Source of the DNA: Erythrobacter sp. | GTDB lineage: Bacteria; Pseudomonadota; Alphaproteobacteria; Sphingomonadales; Sphingomonadaceae | Reading direction: 5' to 3' | Length of the DNA stretch: 64,000 bases | NCBI RefSeq assembly: GCF_011765465.1 | Contig: NZ_CP050265.1 | Span: 1,488,001 to 1,552,000 of the forward strand | Shown here: positions 34,931-44,612 of the stretch, in pieces | Position numbering within the stretch: the first letter of the stretch is position 1 | Layout of the letters: each line of letters opens with the position of its first letter | Program-made: the position numbers and the translations under genes | The notes under the pieces: generated by a model | Told to the model about the DNA's origin: nothing | What the model saw: the letters and a program-made list of their open reading frames with translations, nothing else | Database searches by the model: none

Positions 34931-36724
34931 ATGACCGCATCGCAAGGACCAATCACTTCACCAGAGACCCGTGCGCCCGAGGAACGCGCGCAACGCGACA
35001 TCGTAGCACTCGGCATCGCGACCGCGGCGATCCTGCTGTTCATCGCCACCGGCGGGGTGGTCGTGCCCGACACCTTCTGGGCGCTGATGGGCGTCGGCGG
35101 CGGGGCCGACCCACTGCTTGTCACCGCGCTGCTGCTCAACATCGCGCTGATCGTCTTCGCCTGGCGCCGCTACCGCGAGCTAACCCAGGAAATCCACGAA
35201 CGCCGCCGGGCCGAGGCTCAGGCGCGCGAGCTGGCCGAGCGCGACCCGCTCACCGGGTGCCTCAACCGCCGCAGCATGGGCGAAGTCACCGAAGCGCTCC
35301 GCCTGCGCGCCGAAAGCCGCGGGCAGGCGGTCGCCTACGGCATGATCGACCTCGACAATTTCAAGCAGGTCAACGATATGCACGGCCACAAGGCGGGCGA
35401 CGAGGTGCTCGTCCAGTTCGCCGAACGGATGCGCGACGTCCTGCCCAAGAGCGCCCGTTTCGCCCGGCTCGGCGGGGACGAATTCGCTTTCGTCACGCCC
35501 TATGACCCGGCCCGGCGCGAACGCATCGACGATCTCGCCATCCGCCTGTTCGAAGGGCTCGCCCTGCCATTCCGGCTCGACGGGGTGACGCTCGAGGTGA
35601 CGATGTCGGTCGGCCTTGCGAGCGACCATTGCCCGGAAGGCGGGGAGCCGCTCACCGCGACCGGAGATACCCTGCTCCACCGCGCCGACATCGCGATGTA
35701 CCAGGCCAAGAAGCAGGGCAAGAACCGCTTTTTCTGGTTCGAGCCGAGCATGGAAAACGAGCTGCGGTTCCGCAACGAGCTCGAAACCGGCATCCGCCGC
35801 GGCCTGACCAAGGGCGAATTCGTGCCCTTCTACGAACAGCAGGTCGATCTCGAAACGGGCGAGCTCGTCGGATTCGAAATGCTCGCGCGCTGGCGCTCGC
35901 CCACTCTCGGCCTCGTCAGCCCGGAAATCTTCATCCCCGTGGCCGAGGAAATCGGCGTGATCGGCGAGATGTCCGAACAGCTCATGCGCCAGGCGTTCAC
36001 CGATGCGCGCGACTGGGACGAGGCGCTGACGCTGTCGATCAACATCTCCCCGCTCCAGCTGCGCGACCCGTGGTTCGCGCAGAAGCTGCTCAAGCTCCTC
36101 GTCGAATACAATTTCCCCGCGCACCGGCTGGAAATCGAAATCACCGAATCCTGCCTGCACGAGAATATCGGCCTCGTGCGGACCATGATCACCAGCCTGC
36201 GCAATCAGGGGGTCAAGGTCAGCCTCGACGATTTCGGGACCGGCTATTCGAGCCTCGAACAGCTCCGCTCGCTTCCCTTCGACCGGCTGAAGATCGACCG
36301 TTCCTTCATCAAGGATCTTACCGAGAACGGGGGCAAGAGCCGCATCGTCGATGCGATCGTCTCCTTGGGGCGGGGTCTGGAAATGCCGATCACCGCCGAG
36401 GGGATCGAACGCGAGGACATCCTCGCCGCGCTGAAGAAGATGGGCGAATTCAACGGCCAGGGCTATCTCTACGGCCGCCCCGAAACCGCCGAGCAGGTGC
36501 GCGAACGGCTCGGCCTTGCCGGGCGGCTGGCGGGCAGGCGCGAGACGCCGACGATCCCGGTGGACCTGCCCGATCTCAAGGCGCTTGCCGGGCGCGCGGC
36601 GGCTGCGGCGCAAGAGGCCGAGGCCGGCGGCATGAAGGCGGGCGACAAGGGGGCAAGCGGCACACACCCCGGCGGGACCGCGCTCGACGGCGGGCCGATC
36701 CTGCCGCGCCGCGCCGGGCGCTGA
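34931..36724 (+). CDS. GGDEF-EAL bifunctional cyclic-di-GMP protein
   Basis: A 597-residue membrane protein. Two hydrophobic segments (about 24-44 and 62-78) precede a short coiled linker. The diguanylate cyclase domain has an intact GGDEF (181-185) but no RxxD inhibitory site before it. The EAL domain has FEMLAR (Glu316 kept, ExLxR), later ITESC and DDFGTGYSS, so phosphodiesterase residues look complete. The last 60 residues are low-complexity. It could make or break cyclic di-GMP; which activity dominates cannot be told. It follows the divergent EVE gene. Confidence 0.92.
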   Translation: MTASQGPITSPETRAPEERAQRDIVALGIATAAILLFIATGGVVVPDTFWALMGVGGGADPLLVTALLLNIALIVFAWRRYRELTQEIHERRRAEAQARELAERDPLTGCLNRRSMGEVTEALRLRAESRGQAVAYGMIDLDNFKQVNDMHGHKAGDEVLVQFAERMRDVLPKSARFARLGGDEFAFVTPYDPARRERIDDLAIRLFEGLALPFRLDGVTLEVTMSVGLASDHCPEGGEPLTATGDTLLHRADIAMYQAKKQGKNRFFWFEPSMENELRFRNELETGIRRGLTKGEFVPFYEQQVDLETGELVGFEMLARWRSPTLGLVSPEIFIPVAEEIGVIGEMSEQLMRQAFTDARDWDEALTLSINISPLQLRDPWFAQKLLKLLVEYNFPAHRLEIEITESCLHENIGLVRTMITSLRNQGVKVSLDDFGTGYSSLEQLRSLPFDRLKIDRSFIKDLTENGGKSRIVDAIVSLGRGLEMPITAEGIEREDILAALKKMGEFNGQGYLYGRPETAEQVRERLGLAGRLAGRRETPTIPVDLPDLKALAGRAAAAAQEAEAGGMKAGDKGASGTHPGGTALDGGPILPRRAGR

Positions 36725-36780
36725 TCCACCGCTCTCCTGCCGGGCGCTCTCCACTGGACGTAGCCCCGCCCCGTGCATAG

Positions 36781-37626
36781 ATGCGCAAAGCGATGCGCAT
36801 TCCCTTCACCAAGATGCACGGGCTCGGCAATGATTTCGTCGTGCTCGATGGCCGCGAAAGCCCGCTTCCGGCGATGACCGGCGCGGTGGCGCGCGCGCTC
36901 GCCGACCGGCGCGAAGGGATCGGCTGCGACCAGGTGATCGTGCTCGAGCCGTCCGCAAATCCCGCTTCGGGGGGCGATTTCCGGATGCGGATCTTCAATT
37001 CCGACGGCAGCGAGGTCGAGGCCTGCGGCAACGCGTCGCGCGCGGTCGCCCTGCTTCACGGAGCGCCTGCAAGGGTCGAAACGGCGGGCGGGCTGATCGC
37101 GGTCGAGCCGGGCGACAAGGGCGCGAGCGTGCTGATGGGCGAGCCGCGCTTCGACTGGGAGGCGATCCCGCTCGCCTATGCGATGGACACGAGCGCGATG
37201 CCGGTCGGCTGGCCGACGGAAGACGGCGCGCTCGAAAACCCGATGGCGGTCAATATCGGCAATCCGCACGTGGTGTTCTTCGTGGAGGATGCGCTGGCGG
37301 TCGACCTTGCCGAACTGGGTCCTAGAATCGAGAACGACCCGCTGTTTCCCGAACGCGTCAACGTCAATGTCGCGAGCGCCATGGGGCCGGATGAATTCGT
37401 GCTGCGCGTGTGGGAGCGCGGCGCGGGGCTGACCCATGCCTGCGGGACCGGCGCCTGCGCCACCGCCGTCGCGGCGATCCGCAAGGGGCTTGCGGGTCCG
37501 CGCGTGCGCGTGCTCCAGCGCGGCGGTCCGCTCACGATCGAATGGGCCGCGGGGCAGCAGATCCGCATGACCGGCCCGGCCGCGCCCGTGTTCAGCGGAA
37601 CGTTCGAATGGGACGATTTCGCGTGA
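36781..37626 (+). CDS. dapF: Diaminopimelate epimerase
   Basis: A 281-residue enzyme converting LL- to meso-diaminopimelate for lysine and peptidoglycan. The two catalytic Cys are in EACGNASR (Cys82) and HACGTGAC. The N-terminal FTKMHGLGNDFVVLDG is canonical. ATG 36793 (MRIPFTKMHG) is an alternative start closer to the family N terminus; no strong ribosome site decides. It overlaps mtaB and heads the run dapF-mtaB-ftsY-yciB. Confidence 0.95.
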   Translation: MRKAMRIPFTKMHGLGNDFVVLDGRESPLPAMTGAVARALADRREGIGCDQVIVLEPSANPASGGDFRMRIFNSDGSEVEACGNASRAVALLHGAPARVETAGGLIAVEPGDKGASVLMGEPRFDWEAIPLAYAMDTSAMPVGWPTEDGALENPMAVNIGNPHVVFFVEDALAVDLAELGPRIENDPLFPERVNVNVASAMGPDEFVLRVWERGAGLTHACGTGACATAVAAIRKGLAGPRVRVLQRGGPLTIEWAAGQQIRMTGPAAPVFSGTFEWDDFA

Positions 37627-38813
37627 AGGGGCCGGAAATCCTCTCGCCCGAGGTTATCTCATTGGGCTGCCGCCTCAACATCGCGGAAAGCGAGGCGATC
37701 CGCGCGATGCTGGGTGAGGGCGAAGACCTCGTCATCGTCAATTCCTGCTCGGTCACGAACGAGGCGGTGCGAAACACCCGCCAGGCGATCCGCCGCGCCC
37801 GGCGCGAGAGGCCCGATGCGCGGCTGGTTGTGACCGGCTGTGCGGCGGAGACCGAGCGCGACGAAATCGCCGCCATGCCCGAAGTCGACGGGATCGTGGC
37901 CAATGCGGCGAAGCTCGATGCGCGAAGCTGGAACGCGCCGCTTGCCGAAGCGCCGCCGCCGCCGCGCCGCACCCGCGCCTTCATCGGGGTGCAGAACGGA
38001 TGCGACCATTCGTGCACCTTCTGCTCGATCCCCGCAGGGCGCGGGAAGAGCCGCTCGCTGATCATCCCCGAGGTGCTGCGCGCGGTTGAAGGACATATTC
38101 TTGCGGGGGCTAAGGAAATTGTCTTCACCGGTGTCGATCTGACAAGCTGGGGACAGGATATTTCCAACTCGCCCCGTCTCGGTGCACTGATCGAGGCCAC
38201 CCTGAATGAATTTCGCGAACTAAGGAGGGTTAGGCTTTCCTCTCTCGACGGGGTGGAAATAGACGAGGTGCTGTTCGAGCTTCTGGCGGGCGAGCAGCGG
38301 GTGATGCCGCACGTCCACCTCTCGCTCCAGCACGGCGCGGACCTGATCCTCAAGCGCATGAAACGGCGGCACAGCAGGGCCGACGCGGTGGACCTCGTCG
38401 CCCGGCTGAAGGCGCGGCGGCCGGAAATCGCGGTGGGCGCGGACCTCATCGCGGGCTTCCCGACCGAAACGCACGCGCACCACGCGGACAACCTGTCGAT
38501 CATCGAGGAAGCGGACATCGTCCACGGCCACGTCTTCCCCTTCTCCCCGCGCGACGGCACACCCGCCGCCCGGATGCCGCAGCACGCGCGCACGACGATC
38601 AAGGCCCGCGCCGTCGAATTGCGCGCCGCCGTCGCCCGCCGCCGCGAGGCCTGGCTGGAAAGCCTTGTGGGCGAAACCCTCCCCGTCCTCGCCGAGCGTG
38701 ACGGCACGGGCTATGCCCCCAACTACGCCCGGGTGAAGCTGCCCGAAGGCACCGCGCCGGGCGCAATCGTGCCGGTCACGGCGTCCGCAATCGAACAAGG
38801 AATGCTGCGATGA
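37608..38813 (+). CDS. mtaB: tRNA threonylcarbamoyladenosine methylthiotransferase MtaB
   Basis: A 401-residue radical-SAM enzyme that adds methylthio to t6A37 of tRNA. The N-terminal UPF0004 domain has ISLGCRLN, NSCSVT and VTGCAA Cys for one cluster. The radical-SAM motif is CDHSCTFC. A TRAM-like domain ends the chain. ATG 37608 overlaps dapF by 19 bases; GTG 37623 is an alternative and neither has a strong ribosome site. Its stop overlaps the ftsY start (ATGA). Confidence 0.93.
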   Translation: MGRFRVKGPEILSPEVISLGCRLNIAESEAIRAMLGEGEDLVIVNSCSVTNEAVRNTRQAIRRARRERPDARLVVTGCAAETERDEIAAMPEVDGIVANAAKLDARSWNAPLAEAPPPPRRTRAFIGVQNGCDHSCTFCSIPAGRGKSRSLIIPEVLRAVEGHILAGAKEIVFTGVDLTSWGQDISNSPRLGALIEATLNEFRELRRVRLSSLDGVEIDEVLFELLAGEQRVMPHVHLSLQHGADLILKRMKRRHSRADAVDLVARLKARRPEIAVGADLIAGFPTETHAHHADNLSIIEEADIVHGHVFPFSPRDGTPAARMPQHARTTIKARAVELRAAVARRREAWLESLVGETLPVLAERDGTGYAPNYARVKLPEGTAPGAIVPVTASAIEQGMLR

Positions 38814-39751
38814 GCAATGGGGAAACCGACGCGAGAGCAAGCTGGAGCGAGCGGCTGCTCGGCGGCTTTCGCAAGACCTCCGACCGGCTCGCGACCAATC
38901 TCACCGGGCTCGCTGCGGGCGGCAGGCTCGACGAGGGGACGCTCGACGACATCGAGGACGCGCTGATCGTCTCCGACCTCGGCCCCGCCGCCGCCGGGCG
39001 CATCCGAGCGAAGCTCGCCGAGAGGCGCTTCGGCGACACGATCACGCAGGCCGAGCTGAAGGAAGCGGTCGCCGCCGAAATCGCCGAAATCCTGCGCCCC
39101 GTTGCGAAACCGCTCGAAATCACCGCCTTTCCGCGCCCGCAGGTGATTCTCGTGATCGGGGTCAACGGCAGCGGCAAGACGACGACCATCGCCAAGCTCG
39201 CGCACCTCTTCATGGAGGACGATTACGGCGTGCTGCTGGCCGCGGGCGACACCTTCCGCGCCGCCGCCATCGGCCAGCTCGCGACCTGGGCGGAGCGCGC
39301 CGGGGTCGACATCGTCAAGGGGCCCGAAGGCGGCGATCCGGCGAGCATCGTCTACGACGCGGTGAAACAGGCGACCGACACCGGCATCGACGCGCTGATC
39401 GTCGACACCGCAGGCCGCCTCCAGAACAAGCGCGAGCTGATGGACGAACTGGCGAAGATCCGCCGCGTGCTCGGCCGCCTCAACCCCGAAGCCCCGCACG
39501 ACGTGGTGCTGGTGCTCGATGCGACCAACGGGCAGAATGCATTGTCGCAGATCGATGTGTTCAAGGAGGTGGCGGGCGTGACCGGCCTCATCATGACCAA
39601 ATTGGACGGCACCGCGCGCGGCGGCGTGCTGGTTGCCGCGGCCGAGCAATACGGGCTTCCCATCCACGCGATCGGCGTGGGCGAGAAGATGGAGGACCTG
39701 CGCCCCTTCGACCCCGACCTCGTCGCGCGCGTCATCGCGGGGGTGGCGTGA
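38810..39751 (+). CDS. ftsY: Signal recognition particle receptor FtsY
   Basis: A 313-residue GTPase that docks SRP-ribosome complexes at the inner membrane. The NG domain has GVNGSGKTTT (P loop), DTAGRLQN, TKLDGTARGG and GVGEKMEDLRPFD. The acidic A domain of E. coli FtsY is missing, as is usual in alphaproteobacteria with short forms. It is coupled to mtaB upstream and yciB downstream by overlapping stop and start codons. Confidence 0.95.
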   Translation: MSNGETDARASWSERLLGGFRKTSDRLATNLTGLAAGGRLDEGTLDDIEDALIVSDLGPAAAGRIRAKLAERRFGDTITQAELKEAVAAEIAEILRPVAKPLEITAFPRPQVILVIGVNGSGKTTTIAKLAHLFMEDDYGVLLAAGDTFRAAAIGQLATWAERAGVDIVKGPEGGDPASIVYDAVKQATDTGIDALIVDTAGRLQNKRELMDELAKIRRVLGRLNPEAPHDVVLVLDATNGQNALSQIDVFKEVAGVTGLIMTKLDGTARGGVLVAAAEQYGLPIHAIGVGEKMEDLRPFDPDLVARVIAGVA

Positions 39752-40392
39752 TGGCCGGAGAGAAGAAGGCAGGCTCGGGCTGGCTCAACGTCGCGGTCGA
39801 TTACGGGCCGCTGGTGGTGTTCCTCGCGGTCTATCGCCTGTCCGCGCCCGAAGAGCCGGGCCTCGGCGACATCATCGCGATCGTCTACGGCACGGGCGCC
39901 TTCATGGTCGCCGCCGTGGTCGCGCTGCTTGTTTCGAAATTCCTGCTCGGCAAGGTCTCGCCGATGCTGTGGTTCTCGACCGCGCTGATCGTCGGCTTCG
40001 GCGCGCTCACCATCTGGTTCCAGGACGAGAAGTTCATCCAGCTCAAACCCACGATCATCTACGCCGTCTTCGGCGTCGCCCTGATCGGCGGCTGGCTGGC
40101 GGGGCGCGCGTTGCTGAAAATCCTGCTCGAAGCCGCTTTCGAGGGGCTGTCCGACGAAGGCTGGCTGAAGCTTTCGCGCAACTGGGGGTTCTTCTTCCTG
40201 CTGCTCGCCGGGCTCAACGAGGTGCTGGTGGCGACGATGGATTTCGAAGGCTGGCTGTGGGCGAAGCTGTGGGTGTTCCTGCCGCTCACTTTCCTGTTCA
40301 CCTTCGCCAATATCCCGATGCTGATGAAGCACGGGCTGTCCATCGACGATGCCGACGAGGTGCTCAAGGACGAGCCGCCGACCGGGGGGTGA
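39751..40392 (+). CDS. yciB: YciB/IspA family inner-membrane septation protein
   Basis: A 213-residue protein with about five hydrophobic helices, beginning at ATG 39751 in a TGATG overlap with ftsY. Family landmarks include DYGPLVVFLAVYR and LSRNWGFFFLLLAGLNE. YciB proteins influence cell envelope and septum formation; the mechanism is unclear. The C-terminal tail is acidic (DDADEVLKDEPPTGG). It is convergent with the MgtC-like gene, 4 bases apart. Confidence 0.9.
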   Translation: MAGEKKAGSGWLNVAVDYGPLVVFLAVYRLSAPEEPGLGDIIAIVYGTGAFMVAAVVALLVSKFLLGKVSPMLWFSTALIVGFGALTIWFQDEKFIQLKPTIIYAVFGVALIGGWLAGRALLKILLEAAFEGLSDEGWLKLSRNWGFFFLLLAGLNEVLVATMDFEGWLWAKLWVFLPLTFLFTFANIPMLMKHGLSIDDADEVLKDEPPTGG

Positions 40393-40396
40393 GCGA

Positions 40397-40888
40397 CTAG
40401 TCGTCAGCTTCCCGATCGTGGTCCCCGTTCGAGGGATCGTAGCGCCCGATAAAGGGGCCGCTCAGCACCAGCACGGCGAAGATCGGCAGCGCGATCAGCC
40501 CCGCCAGCCAGAGCGAGCCGATCCCGCACACGATCCCGATCGCCCCCGCGCCCCAGATCGCTGCGGCCGAGCCTGCCCCTTGCACGAAGTTCTTCTCGCG
40601 GAACATCGCGCCCGCCCCGAGAAAACCGATGCCGGTGACGACGCCCTCGAAGGTTCGCGTGGGATCGACGACGAGCTGTTCGTCGAAAGTCTTGTGCACA
40701 AGTTCGAGCGAGGCGATCGACAGGCCGCAGGCCGCCACGGAGATGATGACGAAGGGGCGGAAATCGATCGGCTTTTTCCGGATGAAGCGTTCGAGCCCGA
40801 TCACCAGCGGCAGCACGATCGCACAACCCATGCGCAGCGCCGCCTCGGTCCACGAGATGTGTTCGGGAGAGAAAGTGCCCGGTTCCAT
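40397..40888 (-). CDS. MgtC/SapB family protein
   Basis: A 163-residue membrane protein with the MgtC N-terminal fold: RMGCAIVLPLVIGLERF, then TRTFEGVVTGIGFLGAGAMF and AIWGAGAIGIVCGIGSLWLAG. Family members are linked to magnesium limitation and modulate ATP synthase in some bacteria. The C-terminal domain of the longer virulence form is absent. It lies 57 bases after kup on the same strand, so ion homeostasis is a common theme. Confidence 0.88.
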   Translation of the reverse strand: MEPGTFSPEHISWTEAALRMGCAIVLPLVIGLERFIRKKPIDFRPFVIISVAACGLSIASLELVHKTFDEQLVVDPTRTFEGVVTGIGFLGAGAMFREKNFVQGAGSAAAIWGAGAIGIVCGIGSLWLAGLIALPIFAVLVLSGPFIGRYDPSNGDHDREADD

Positions 40889-40945
40889 GGATAATGAAAC
40901 GCGCGAACGAGGGGGCGGGTTTCAGGATCGCGCGAGGGTGCGCCG

Positions 40946-42868
40946 TCAGATCTCGACCTGGCTGCCCAGTTCGACGACGCGGTTCGTCGGCAGCTTGAAG
41001 AAGTCCATCGCGCTCGCCGAATTGCGCAGCATCCAGGCGAAGATCTTTTCCCGCCAGATCGGCATGGCCGGCTTTTCCGACGGCAGCAGGGTCTGCCGCG
41101 AGAGGAAGAAGCTCGTCTGCATCATGTCGAACGCGCCGCCGCAGCGCTCCATCCCCTTGAGGCCCACCGGCACGTCGGTTTCCTCCATGAAGCCGTAGTG
41201 GAGCACCGCGCGGTAGAAGCCGTCGCCCATGTCGGTGAATTCGCAGCGCGTGTCGGGATCGACATAGGGCACGTCGGCGATGTCCACGGTAAGGATGACG
41301 ACGCGTTCGTGCAGCACCTTGTTGTGCTTGATGTTGTGGAGCAACGCGGACGGCACGCCCGCCGTGCTCGAGGCCATGAAGATCGCCGTGCCGGGAACGC
41401 GCAGCGCGGAATTCTTGGCCGACTTGGCGAAGATCTCCATCGGCAGCGCGACCTCGCTCATCCGTTCGCGCATCAGCTTGCGCCCGCGCGCCCAGGTGGT
41501 GAGCAGGGTGAAGGCCACGAAGCCGACCGCGAGCGGGAACCACCCGCCTTCGGACACCTTGGTGAGGTTGGCTGCGAAATAGGCCCCGTCGACGATCAGG
41601 AACAGGATCACGACCGGTGCGGCGTACCACCACTTCCACTTCCACACGCTGACGAACAGGACCGCCATCAGCAGGGTGTCGATCGTCACCGCGCCGGTCA
41701 CAGCGATGCCGTAGGCATTGGCGAGGTTGGACGAATTCTGGAAGGTGAGGACGAGGATGACGACCGCCACCATGAGCGCCCAGTTGACCGCCGGGATGTA
41801 GATCTGCCCGCCCTCGGTTTCGGACGTGTGGCGGATGTTGAGGCGCGGGATGAAGCCCATCTGGATCGCCTGGTGGGTGATCGAGAACGCGCCCGAGATC
41901 ACCGCCTGGCTGGCGATGAAGGTCGCGACCGTCGCGAGGAAGACCAGCGGCAGGCGCCATTCCTCGTTGGCGAGGAAGAAGAACGGGCTCTGGATCGCCG
42001 CCGCCGCCTCGGCATCGGGCAGGCCCATGACCATCGCGCCCTGCCCGAAATAGTTGAGCAGCAGGCACGGCATGACGAAGCCGAACCACGACAGGCGCAT
42101 CGGCCCGCGCCCGAAATGGCCCATGTCGGAATAGAGCGCTTCCGAACCCGTCACCGCCAGCACGACGCTGCCCAGCGCGAGGAAGGCGAGCCAGCCGTCG
42201 AGAACGAAGAAATTGATCGCGTGATAGGGATTGAGCGCCCACAGGATCGCCGGCGTCTGGATGATCTGCCACGATCCCAGCGCGGCGATCACGGTGAAAT
42301 AGACGATCATGACGGGCGCGAAGAGCGCGCCGACCTTGGCCGTGCCGCGTTTCTGCAGGACGAACAGGAAGACCAGCAGCGCGAGCGCGATCGGGATGAC
42401 GAACTGCTCAAGCCCCTCGTCTACCACGGTCAGGCCCTCGACCGCGGAGAGGACCGAGATCGCCGGCGTGATCATCGAATCGCCGTAGAACAGGCTCGTC
42501 GCGAAGACGCCCAGCAGGACCGCGATCCAGCCATAGCGCGACTTCGACAGGCTGCGGCTGATCAGCGCAACCAGCGCGAGGCTCCCGCCCTGCCCCTTGT
42601 TGTCGGCGCGCATCAGGATGGTGACGTACTGGATTGCGACGACCAGCGTCATCGACCAGAAGATAAGGCTGATGACGCCGAGCACGTGGGCATCGTCGAG
42701 CGCGAGCGGGTGCGGCCCGGCGAAAGTCTCGCGGAAGGCATAGAGCGGGCTCGTCCCGATATCGCCGAAGACGATGCCGATCGCCCCGACCGCAAGCGCC
42801 GTTTTCGACGCGCTGTGCGAGTGGCCGCCGGATGGCGGCGTGTGGGCGGGCGCTGCTGTTTCGCTCAT
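40946..42868 (-). CDS. kup: Low-affinity potassium transporter Kup
   Basis: A 640-residue KUP-family transporter importing potassium with protons. About 12 hydrophobic helices follow the start of the core, [19 protein letters not shown], with MSLVVAIQ-like and [19 protein letters not shown] landmarks. The cytoplasmic C-terminal third is conserved. Length fits (about 620-640). It lies 150 bases after ccmI on the same strand, so it probably has its own promoter. Confidence 0.95.
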   Translation of the reverse strand: MSETAAPAHTPPSGGHSHSASKTALAVGAIGIVFGDIGTSPLYAFRETFAGPHPLALDDAHVLGVISLIFWSMTLVVAIQYVTILMRADNKGQGGSLALVALISRSLSKSRYGWIAVLLGVFATSLFYGDSMITPAISVLSAVEGLTVVDEGLEQFVIPIALALLVFLFVLQKRGTAKVGALFAPVMIVYFTVIAALGSWQIIQTPAILWALNPYHAINFFVLDGWLAFLALGSVVLAVTGSEALYSDMGHFGRGPMRLSWFGFVMPCLLLNYFGQGAMVMGLPDAEAAAAIQSPFFFLANEEWRLPLVFLATVATFIASQAVISGAFSITHQAIQMGFIPRLNIRHTSETEGGQIYIPAVNWALMVAVVILVLTFQNSSNLANAYGIAVTGAVTIDTLLMAVLFVSVWKWKWWYAAPVVILFLIVDGAYFAANLTKVSEGGWFPLAVGFVAFTLLTTWARGRKLMRERMSEVALPMEIFAKSAKNSALRVPGTAIFMASSTAGVPSALLHNIKHNKVLHERVVILTVDIADVPYVDPDTRCEFTDMGDGFYRAVLHYGFMEETDVPVGLKGMERCGGAFDMMQTSFFLSRQTLLPSEKPAMPIWREKIFAWMLRNSASAMDFFKLPTNRVVELGSQVEI

Positions 42869-43018
42869 GCTTCTCGGATTTCCCGAATTGCCGGTACTGC
42901 CCTGAAGCCGCGCGCTGAGCCCGACTCCAATCCTGCCAGGCGTGCCTTCACGACGCCGGCGGAGCGCCGATTAGCACCGCCTCTTCGCGCCTGCAACAAG
43001 CGCCGCCCGCCGCCCCTT

Positions 43019-43660
43019 TCAGCGCAGCATCGGGGCATTGGCGATCATCCGGTCGAGCTCGGCGATGCGCTGGGTCAGTTCGGGAACCCACGGCGCGTCC
43101 TCGGGCGAACGCGCGACGAGGCCCGCCCATGTCTCGCGCGCGGCGCGGACCTGCCCGGACTGCAGATAGGAAAAGCCGAGGAAATAGTCCGCCGCCGGGC
43201 TCTGCGGGTCGAGCGCGCGCGCCTTGCCATAGGCATAGGCCGCCGCCGGGGTGACCTGCCCATCCGCATGGCCCGTCAGCGCCATGCCGAGTGCGAGCCA
43301 GCCCTCGAGATGGCCGGGATTGTCGGACAGCCCCTTGCGCAGCAGGCCGGCCGCTTCCTCGAACCGGCCATTGCGGGCGAAGCCGTCGGAAATCGTGAGA
43401 TAGTCGGGCTTGGGCCGGTTGGGGTTGAACAGCGAGCGGCGCGCCTCGACCATCTCCTCGCCGTTCGCGGAAGGATCGGCAAAGCGCTCGGTCGGCGAGG
43501 CGGGCTGGCCGGGCGAGCCCTGCAACCCGTATCCCGCAAGGCCGAACAGCAGAGCCGCGCCGAACACGGCGAAGCCTTCACGCGGGAGGCGCAGCAGGAA
43601 AGCCGCCAGCGCGAAGGCGGCGAAAGCGAGCGCCAGCACGGCGAGCCAGCCGCCGATCAT
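43019..43660 (-). CDS. ccmI: Cytochrome c biogenesis TPR protein (CcmI/CycH-like)
   Basis: A 213-residue protein with two N-terminal hydrophobic helices (about 5-22 and 27-45), then two to three TPR repeats (YLTISDGFARNGRFEEAAG, DYFLGFSYLQSGQVRAARE). This corresponds to the apocytochrome c chaperone CcmI, though shorter than the two-domain form of other proteobacteria. It is the last gene of the ccm operon and its start overlaps the ccmH stop. Confidence 0.85.
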   Translation of the reverse strand: MIGGWLAVLALAFAAFALAAFLLRLPREGFAVFGAALLFGLAGYGLQGSPGQPASPTERFADPSANGEEMVEARRSLFNPNRPKPDYLTISDGFARNGRFEEAAGLLRKGLSDNPGHLEGWLALGMALTGHADGQVTPAAAYAYGKARALDPQSPAADYFLGFSYLQSGQVRAARETWAGLVARSPEDAPWVPELTQRIAELDRMIANAPMLR

Positions 43661-44088
43661 GCCGCCTCCCCTTCCCCGTCCGACCGCCTGCGGCCGAGCC
43701 GCCGCAGCAGCACGCCCCCGACCAGCAGGAGCAGCACCACGGGGATGGCGAAGAGCGGCCAGGTCGTGCTCGAAACCTCGGGCGAATAGCTGACATAGTC
43801 GCCGTAGCGTTCGACCAGCCAGGCGCGGATCTCATCCGGCTCCTCTCCGGCAAGCAGGCGGCTGCGAACCTGGTGGCGCATATCGCCCGCCATCGGCGCG
43901 TCGGAATCGGCGATCGACTGGGACTGGCACTTGAGGCAGCGCAGGGTCAGCATCAGATCGCGCGCTTCGGCTTCGAGTTCCGGGTCCGCGAGCTGGGTAT
44001 AGGCATAGGGCGCGGGCGGCATGGCCTGCTGGGACTGTGCCGCGAACGGCAACAGCAGCGCCAGCATGAGGGCGAGGAGACGCATCAC
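43657..44088 (-). CDS. ccmH: Cytochrome c maturation thioredoxin-like protein CcmH
   Basis: A 143-residue protein with a signal peptide (MRLLALMLALLLPFAAQSQ), the redox motif LRCLKCQSQSI (Cys51, Cys54), and one C-terminal membrane helix. It keeps apocytochrome c Cys reduced before haem ligation. It overlaps ccmG and ccmI by 4 bases on both sides. Confidence 0.95.
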   Translation of the reverse strand: MMRLLALMLALLLPFAAQSQQAMPPAPYAYTQLADPELEAEARDLMLTLRCLKCQSQSIADSDAPMAGDMRHQVRSRLLAGEEPDEIRAWLVERYGDYVSYSPEVSSTTWPLFAIPVVLLLLVGGVLLRRLGRRRSDGEGEAA

Positions 44089-44612
44089 GATGCCTTCTCC
44101 AGTTCCTCGAGCAGTTTCGGCACGTCGGAGGCGCGGATGTCGCCGATATGCTGGTATCGGATCACGCCCTCGCCATCGATCACGAAAGTCTCCGGCACGC
44201 CCGAAGAGCCGATTTCGAGCTGGACCTCGGAAATCGCATCCGCCCCGACCCGGCTGTAGGGATTGCCGTAGCGTTCGAGGAAGCGCGCGACATCCTCGGG
44301 CCGGTCGCGGATCGCGATGCCGACGATATCGACGCCTTCCTCGGCCAGCGTCTCAAGCTGCGGCGCTTCGGCGATGCACGGCACGCACCAGCTCGCCCAG
44401 ATGTTGAGCAGCTTGGCCTCGCCGCGCGTGAAATCCTCCCGCGAAGCCCCGGCAAGCCCCGGTGCCGCGGGGTCGAGCGCGAAGTCGGGCAGGGGCTTGC
44501 CGATCATGGTGCTCTTGACGAACTGGTCCTTGGGCTGGGTCAGCTGGAAGGCGAACAGGCCGGCAAGGAACAGGAAGATCGCCAGCGGCACGATATAGGC
44601 GAGGCGCTTCAT
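44085..44612 (-). CDS. ccmG: Thiol:disulfide interchange protein CcmG/DsbE
   Basis: A 175-residue membrane-anchored thioredoxin-fold protein. The N-terminal helix (about 4-22) is followed by the active site ASWCVPC (Cys76, Cys79) and GVPETFVIDGEG with its cis-Pro. It reduces CcmH or apocytochrome c in the periplasm. Start and stop overlap ccmF and ccmH by 4 bases. Confidence 0.95.
   Translation of the reverse strand: MKRLAYIVPLAIFLFLAGLFAFQLTQPKDQFVKSTMIGKPLPDFALDPAAPGLAGASREDFTRGEAKLLNIWASWCVPCIAEAPQLETLAEEGVDIVGIAIRDRPEDVARFLERYGNPYSRVGADAISEVQLEIGSSGVPETFVIDGEGVIRYQHIGDIRASDVPKLLEELEKAS

Noticed and set aside
36793..37626. Alternative shorter dapF start
   Set aside because: It matches the family N terminus as well, but without a ribosome site to decide I kept the longer ATG and noted the alternative.
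41198..43789. An 863-codon plus-strand open frame
   Set aside because: It is antisense to kup and ccmI, very rich in Arg, Asp and His as expected of a shadow frame, and lacks any motif.
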